Below, one piece after another: positions 13,062 through 16,027 of a DNA stretch of 16,027 bases (the stretch's first letter is position 1; every line of letters starts with the position of its first letter). Position numbers and translations under genes: made by a program. A model generated the notes under the pieces. The model saw only the letters and a program-made list of their open reading frames with translations. It was not told where the DNA came from and did not search any database. The stretch comes from JBAROU01 sp049642385 (GTDB lineage: Bacteria; Chloroflexota; Dehalococcoidia; DSTF01; RBG-16-68-14). Location: positions 1 through 16,027 of the forward strand of contig JBAROU010000138.1 of assembly GCA_049642385.1 (NCBI GenBank), written 5' to 3'.

Positions 13062-13544
13062 ATGCCCAGACGAAGCACTGCCAAGTCGCTCGAAGGTGAG
13101 ATGGCCAAGGAGGAGGCCTACAAGGTCCTCCAGGTCGCCCCTTCGGCCGACGACGAGATCATTACGCAGGCCTACTGGTTCCTGGCGCGCAAGTACCAGT
13201 CGAAAGCGCGCAACGACAAGAAAGCCCGCCAGCAGCTTGACGAGCTGAACCAGGCGTTCGTGGTGTTGCTCCCAGGCGCGCAGGAGAACGTGGGCCCGAT
13301 GGCGTACGCGGGGCCAAGACAGGCTGACGCGCCGTCGTTCGCGGACATCGGGGCGGGCATCCGCCAGCTGGTCGAGCAGGTGCTCTCGCGCTGGGGCGGA
13401 CGCGGGCCGGAGATCATCGTCCTCACCTTTACCATCGGCTGGCTCGGCGTGCTGGCTATCGGCGCGGGCGCGAGCGCGCTCTGGACGATCCTGGCGCTCG
13501 CCATCGCAGGCGTCACGGTGTGGGCGCCCTGGCACCGCACCTAG
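13062..13544 (+). CDS. J-domain-like membrane protein without HPD
   Basis: 160 residues. The segment 17-70 (EEAYKVLQVAPSADDEIITQ, AYWFLARKYQSKARND, QLDELNQAFVVL) has the helix pattern of a J-domain, with QSK where HPD should be. About 20 of 54 residues, including EEA, AYW and QLD, also occur at aligned positions in the J-like protein at 84-536. After a linker (71-116), two hydrophobic segments at about 117-136 and 138-156 form a C-terminal hairpin, so the J-like part should face the cytoplasm with both termini inside. An internal ATG at 13101 (MAKEEAYKVL), directly preceded by AAGGTGAG, may be the true start; no ribosome binding site is seen for 13062. Divergent from icd. Its stop codon shares CTAG with the convergent neighbour. 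Confidence 0.72.
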   Translation: MPRRSTAKSLEGEMAKEEAYKVLQVAPSADDEIITQAYWFLARKYQSKARNDKKARQQLDELNQAFVVLLPGAQENVGPMAYAGPRQADAPSFADIGAGIRQLVEQVLSRWGGRGPEIIVLTFTIGWLGVLAIGAGASALWTILALAIAGVTVWAPWHRT

Positions 13545-13993
13545 GCGGGCGGCGGAGCGAGCAGCGCAAACGCGCAGCCTAGATCCCTCGTCAGCCACGT
13601 AAGGTGTAGCCCAAGCAAGACGAAGGGCACCGGCAATCCCTGAAGGTCAGGCGGCTCCCTGTCCGGAGCGAACACGGTAGCCCGCGCATCCCACAGCTCA
13701 CCACGGCTCCAATAGCGAACGGCGGCGTTCTGGCTCAAACGTCTGACCCATTGGGAGCGCCTACCACGGACGGTACCGACTAAGAGATAGCCTCCCAGAG
13801 CGGTCGCGAGTACAGGCGTGCGATGCCATCGGCCGGTTCTCCATCCTTTCGTCTCCAGGACGATGAGACCGGTAGGGAGGATGCCGGGAGATCCACAGCC
13901 GGCGCGCACTGCCGGCTCCACGATCCGATTCAATGCGCGGAACCCCTCCGCTTCGAATTCTCTGAACATGTTCGGTGCACCGTTTACGCTCAT
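13541..13993 (-). CDS. Deazaflavin-dependent nitroreductase-fold protein (DUF385-like)
   Basis: 150 residues. GLIVLETKGWRTGRWHRTPV (about 42-61), followed by GGYLLVGTVRG and WVRRLSQNAAVRY, is the pattern of the split beta-barrel F420-dependent nitroreductase (Ddn/DUF385) family, in which xxRTGRxRxTPL and WxxNLxxNP are conserved. Here KGWRTG and SQNAAVRYWSRGE are recognisable but divergent. Members bind F420 or possibly other flavins; whether this one does is uncertain. The C-terminal FVLLGLHLTWLTRDLGCAFA is hydrophobic. It begins six bases after the dtd stop, so the two are probably co-transcribed, although no strong ribosome binding site is visible. Confidence 0.75.
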   Translation of the reverse strand: MSVNGAPNMFREFEAEGFRALNRIVEPAVRAGCGSPGILPTGLIVLETKGWRTGRWHRTPVLATALGGYLLVGTVRGRRSQWVRRLSQNAAVRYWSRGELWDARATVFAPDREPPDLQGLPVPFVLLGLHLTWLTRDLGCAFALLAPPPA

Positions 13994-13999
13994 CGCGCT

Positions 14000-14473
14000 T
14001 TAGCTCGTTTTCTGCCGCCGCGGTCGATCGAGGTCGGCGGTATCGAGCACAATCGTGACCGGGCCGTCGTTCTCCAGCGCCACCATCATGTGCGCGCCGA
14101 AGCGTCCCGTCTCGACGGTAACGCCGAGCGCGCGCAGCGCGTCCGCGAACGCGCCGACAAGCGGTGATGCCTGGTCGGGCGGGGCGGCCGCGGCGAAGCT
14201 GGGGCGGCGACCCTTGCGCACGTCGGCGAGCAGCGTGAACTGACTGACCACCAACGCCGCACCGCCACTGTCGATAAGGGAGCGGTTGAAGCGGCCTTCG
14301 TCGTCGGCGAAGCACCGCAGCTCGGCGCTCTTCACTGCGAGGCGGCGCGCCTCGTCGGGGCCATCCTCCTGCCCAACGCCAACCAGCGCGACGAGGCCAG
14401 GGCCGATCTCGCCCACAATCTCACCATCGACCGTGACTGAGGCGCGGGTGACGCGCTGAAGCACAACCCGCAT
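14000..14473 (-). CDS. dtd: D-aminoacyl-tRNA deacylase
   Basis: 157 residues. Removes D-amino acids (and glycine from mischarged tRNA-Ala) from tRNA, a cytoplasmic proofreading enzyme acting as a dimer. The start MRVVLQRVTRASVTVDGEIV is diagnostic. The active-site SQFTL lies at 77-81 and the Gly-cisPro motif at 138-139 in NDGPVT; KGRRPSF and FGAHMMVALENDGP are also standard. The C-terminus adds a short basic tail (DRPRRQKTS). No strong ribosome binding site is seen. It follows the fmdB-type gene by 15 bases. Confidence 0.95.
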   Translation of the reverse strand: MRVVLQRVTRASVTVDGEIVGEIGPGLVALVGVGQEDGPDEARRLAVKSAELRCFADDEGRFNRSLIDSGGAALVVSQFTLLADVRKGRRPSFAAAAPPDQASPLVGAFADALRALGVTVETGRFGAHMMVALENDGPVTIVLDTADLDRPRRQKTS

Positions 14474-14488
14474 GACAAGAAAAGGGTG

Positions 14489-14788
14489 CTAGCTGGCGGC
14501 CGCCGGTTCGGCGTCTTTGCCGCTATCGGAGGAGTCCTTGGTGTCCTTCGTATCTTTGGTGTCTTTGGTATCGACCTTCGCTTCGCTGTCGGCCTCGGGC
14601 GCCGACTCCGACTTGCGACTGTCGGTGACGTAGAAGCCGCTGCCCTTGAAGACGATGGGTGGTGCGTGCAGCACGCGTCGCGCTGAACCACCGCAGGTGG
14701 GGCACTGCTGGAGCGCGGGCGCATCGAAGCCTTCGCGCTTCTCGTATTGGTGCGCGCAGTCCAGGCAGCGGTATTCGTAGATCGGCAA
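14489..14788 (-). CDS. FmdB-family zinc ribbon protein with DTK-repeat tail
   Basis: 99 residues. MPIYEYRCLDC, then QQCPTCGGSARR, gives Cys8/Cys11 and Cys29/Cys32, the zinc ribbon of the FmdB (CxxC_CXXC_SSSS) putative regulatory family. After GSGFYVTDSR (50-58), normal for the family, comes a charged tail with four DTK triplets (73-84, encoded at 14534-14572) ending in Ala and Ser; it is low in complexity and probably disordered. TTG start, established by the family N-terminus and by GGAGGAGG eight bases upstream. First gene of the fmdB-dtd-nitroreductase group. The role of these ribbons is poorly known. Confidence 0.9.
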   Translation of the reverse strand: MPIYEYRCLDCAHQYEKREGFDAPALQQCPTCGGSARRVLHAPPIVFKGSGFYVTDSRKSESAPEADSEAKVDTKDTKDTKDTKDSSDSGKDAEPAAAS

Positions 14789-14796
14789 GGTTGTCG

Positions 14797-14804
14797 CCTC
14801 CTCC
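14797..14804 (-). promoter_or_regulatory. Ribosome binding site for the TTG start of the fmdB-type gene
   Basis: GGAGGAGG on the minus strand, eight bases before TTG at 14788. It supports the uncommon start codon, since no ATG or GTG lies in frame near the family's N-terminus. Confidence 0.75.
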
Positions 14805-14826
14805 GGCGGAGCGATTGTTATTCCAT

Positions 14827-14855
14827 ACGATAGCGTACCAAAAATGAGGCAACAA
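14827..14855 (-). promoter_or_regulatory. Putative promoter of the fmdB-dtd group
   Basis: Minus-strand TTGTTG (14850-14855) and TATCGT (14827-14832) are separated by 17 bases. The leader would be about 32 bases and includes the strong ribosome binding site. The region overlaps the start of the divergent methyltransferase gene if that gene begins at 14844. Confidence 0.4.
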
Positions 14856-14876
14856 GCGCCGTGCTACGATGCGCGG

Positions 14877-15509
14877 GTGAGCGACGCGCCCTTCCAGCCC
14901 GAACACTTCCGCCGCATGGACGAGCGCGATGACGGCCTGTTCTACAGCTTCCCGCGTCTTGTTACGCACATCGATGACGGCGCGATCGAGGCGATCCGGC
15001 GCCTGTACGCGGAGCTGCTGCCGCGCGACGGCGTCGTGCTCGACCTGATGTCGAGCTGGAAGTCGCACCTGCCAGCCGAGCTGCCGCTCCAGCGCGTCGT
15101 CGGCCTCGGCCTGAACGAGACGGAGCTGCGCGAAAACGACCAGCTCGATGAACGGGTGGTGCACAACGTGAACGAAGACCCGCACCTGCCATTCGAAGGC
15201 GAGACGTTCGATGCGGCGGTGATGGCGGTCTCGGCACAGTACCTAACGAGACCCATCGAGGTGTTCCGCGATGTGCGCCGCGTTCTGCGGCCGGGCGGGC
15301 CGTTCGTCGTCACCTACTCGAACCGCCTCTTCCCGGAGAAGGCGATCTCCCTCTGGTGCTCATGCAGCGATGAGGAGCGCGGGCGCCTTATCGGCGCGTA
15401 CTTCCACTACTCGGGCGACTGGCAGGAGCTGACGGCGCAGGACCGCAGCTCGACCGGCGGGCCCGGCGATCCCTTGTTCGCCGTGTGGGCAAAGAAAGGG
15501 CCAGGCTAA
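14877..15509 (+). CDS. Class I SAM methyltransferase-like protein, atypical motif I
   Basis: 210 residues from the GTG at 14877. FRRMDERDDGLFYSFPRLVT is followed by a SAM-fold core, VVLDLMSSWKSHLP, VVGLGLNETEL, FDAAVMAVSAQYLTRP and VLRPGGPFVVTYSNRLF. Motif I lacks the usual GxGxG: DLMSSWKSH replaces it, as in a subgroup of methyltransferase type 11-like proteins I recall, so SAM binding is likely but not proven. Substrate unknown. A start at the ATG at 14844 would add 11 residues; I prefer 14877 because the extra residues do not look like the family. TACGAT at 14865-14870 lies so close to 14877 that a leaderless mRNA is possible. Neither start has a ribosome binding site. It converges on rimI, with stops overlapping. 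Confidence 0.8.
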   Translation: MSDAPFQPEHFRRMDERDDGLFYSFPRLVTHIDDGAIEAIRRLYAELLPRDGVVLDLMSSWKSHLPAELPLQRVVGLGLNETELRENDQLDERVVHNVNEDPHLPFEGETFDAAVMAVSAQYLTRPIEVFRDVRRVLRPGGPFVVTYSNRLFPEKAISLWCSCSDEERGRLIGAYFHYSGDWQELTAQDRSSTGGPGDPLFAVWAKKGPG

Positions 15510-16027
15510 GTCGATTCTGACGCTTCCAGACGCCGCGGCGCATCGCCTGCGAAAGGGAACCCCTCGCCCCAGCGCGCGCGCAGCGCATCGAAGCGTTCCG
15601 CAAACAACGCGCGATATTCTGGCGAAGCGATGGGAGGCGTCGTCATGAGGACAGCGTCTTCGTTGTTATCGCTGTAGTAGCGCGCGCGCACGCCCACTTG
15701 CGCGAAGCCGTACTTTTCGTACAGGGCGCGCGCGGCGGCATTCGAGATGCGGTACTCCAGCGTGACTGTCTCCATACCCGTCTCGCGTGCGGCGTCCAGC
15801 GCAGCGACGAGCAGCAGTTCGCCCAGGCCCTGACGCCGGTAACCCTGACGGACAGCGATGGTGACGATATGCGCCTCGTCCACCATCAGCCAGAGGCCGA
15901 CCATGCCCAGGATCAATTCGCGCGCGGGGCGGGCCGGCAGCCCCCCGAAGAAGCGCCGGACCAGCCCGCCGAAGCCCCCCGGCGCGGCGGCGCCATCGGA
16001 CGCTGCGCCGGCCGCACGTTCCGGCGC
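15506..16027 (-). CDS. rimI: Ribosomal protein S18 alanine N-acetyltransferase, 5' end beyond window
   Basis: 174 codons visible including the stop; the frame stays open to the window edge, so the N-terminus is missing. The GNAT core is clear: VGLWLMVDEAHIVTIAV, acetyl-CoA loop RQGYRRQGLGELLL, LEYRISNAAARALYEKYGF and VRARYYSDNNEDAVLM, all typical of RimI, which acetylates the N-terminal alanine of ribosomal protein S18. A TTG at 15914 is not the start, because it would cut off beta strands of the fold. Upstream of it about 37 residues are rich in Gly, Ala, Pro and Arg (APGGFGGLVRRFFGGLPARP), an insertion-like segment between the N-terminal strands and the core. About 35 residues follow the core at the C-terminus (RWGEGFPFAGDAPRRLE), longer than E. 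coli RimI. Confidence 0.88.
   Translation of the reverse strand, partial: APERAAGAASDGAAAPGGFGGLVRRFFGGLPARPARELILGMVGLWLMVDEAHIVTIAVRQGYRRQGLGELLLVAALDAARETGMETVTLEYRISNAAARALYEKYGFAQVGVRARYYSDNNEDAVLMTTPPIASPEYRALFAERFDALRARWGEGFPFAGDAPRRLEASEST

Noticed and set aside
13541..13544. Overlapping stop codons (CTAG) of convergent genes as a special signal
   Set aside because: CTAG is palindromic, so TAG stops on both strands overlap naturally in compact genomes; a similar overlap occurs at 15506-15509.
15506..15914. Complete acetyltransferase gene starting at TTG 15914
   Set aside because: It would lack the N-terminal part of the GNAT fold, and the frame is open to the window edge.

Overview
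The window is GC-rich, densely coded bacterial DNA that carries most of an oxidative TCA-cycle locus. It holds a three-gene succinate dehydrogenase operon, both subunits of a class I fumarase, an LDH-like malate dehydrogenase and an isocitrate dehydrogenase. The combination of an anchor-less, HdrB-containing (type E) succinate dehydrogenase, a Chloroflexus-like malate dehydrogenase, a two-subunit iron-sulfur fumarase, GTG/TTG starts and an F420/deazaflavin-type nitroreductase-fold protein suggests a Chloroflexota-like organism. That assignment is inference from gene content; no rRNA or tRNA gene is present to confirm it.

Left part (1-4716, mostly + strand): a small membrane protein with a J-like domain (minus strand) lies head-to-head with sdhA-sdhB-sdhE. 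SdhB and SdhE show the cysteine patterns of type E succinate:quinone oxidoreductases: an extra cysteine at the third Fe-S site, and a CCG-domain third subunit in place of a haem-bearing membrane anchor. Downstream lies a small gene broken by a frameshift that can be read by eye, overlapping an intact DUF2283 gene.

Middle part (4933-12946, minus strand, read right to left): icd, an alpha/beta-hydrolase-adenylate cyclase fusion, mdh, a SAM methyltransferase, fumA (alpha), a small CC-motif protein, a cupin, fumB (beta), a metallo-beta-lactamase-fold hydrolase and a YbjQ-family protein. Spacing is mostly short, with ATGA and TAGATG junctions. Two structured repeats interrupt the series: a cloverleaf-like GTAGGGGCG element between the cyclase and mdh, and a 10-bp-periodic CACAGAT hairpin between the fumarase subunit genes.

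Right part (13062-16027): a second J-like membrane protein is divergent from icd and is followed by a convergent minus-strand group (fmdB-type zinc ribbon, D-aminoacyl-tRNA deacylase, nitroreductase-fold protein). A methyltransferase (+) and a 5'-truncated rimI (minus) close the window.

The enzymes cover isocitrate to 2-oxoglutarate, succinate to fumarate, fumarate to malate and malate to oxaloacetate. Citrate synthase, aconitase and the 2-oxoglutarate step are not here. The most distinctive features are the modified Fe-S sites of the succinate dehydrogenase, the degenerate hydrolase domain fused to a cyclase inside the TCA gene series, and two HPD-less J-like membrane proteins each divergent from a TCA operon.
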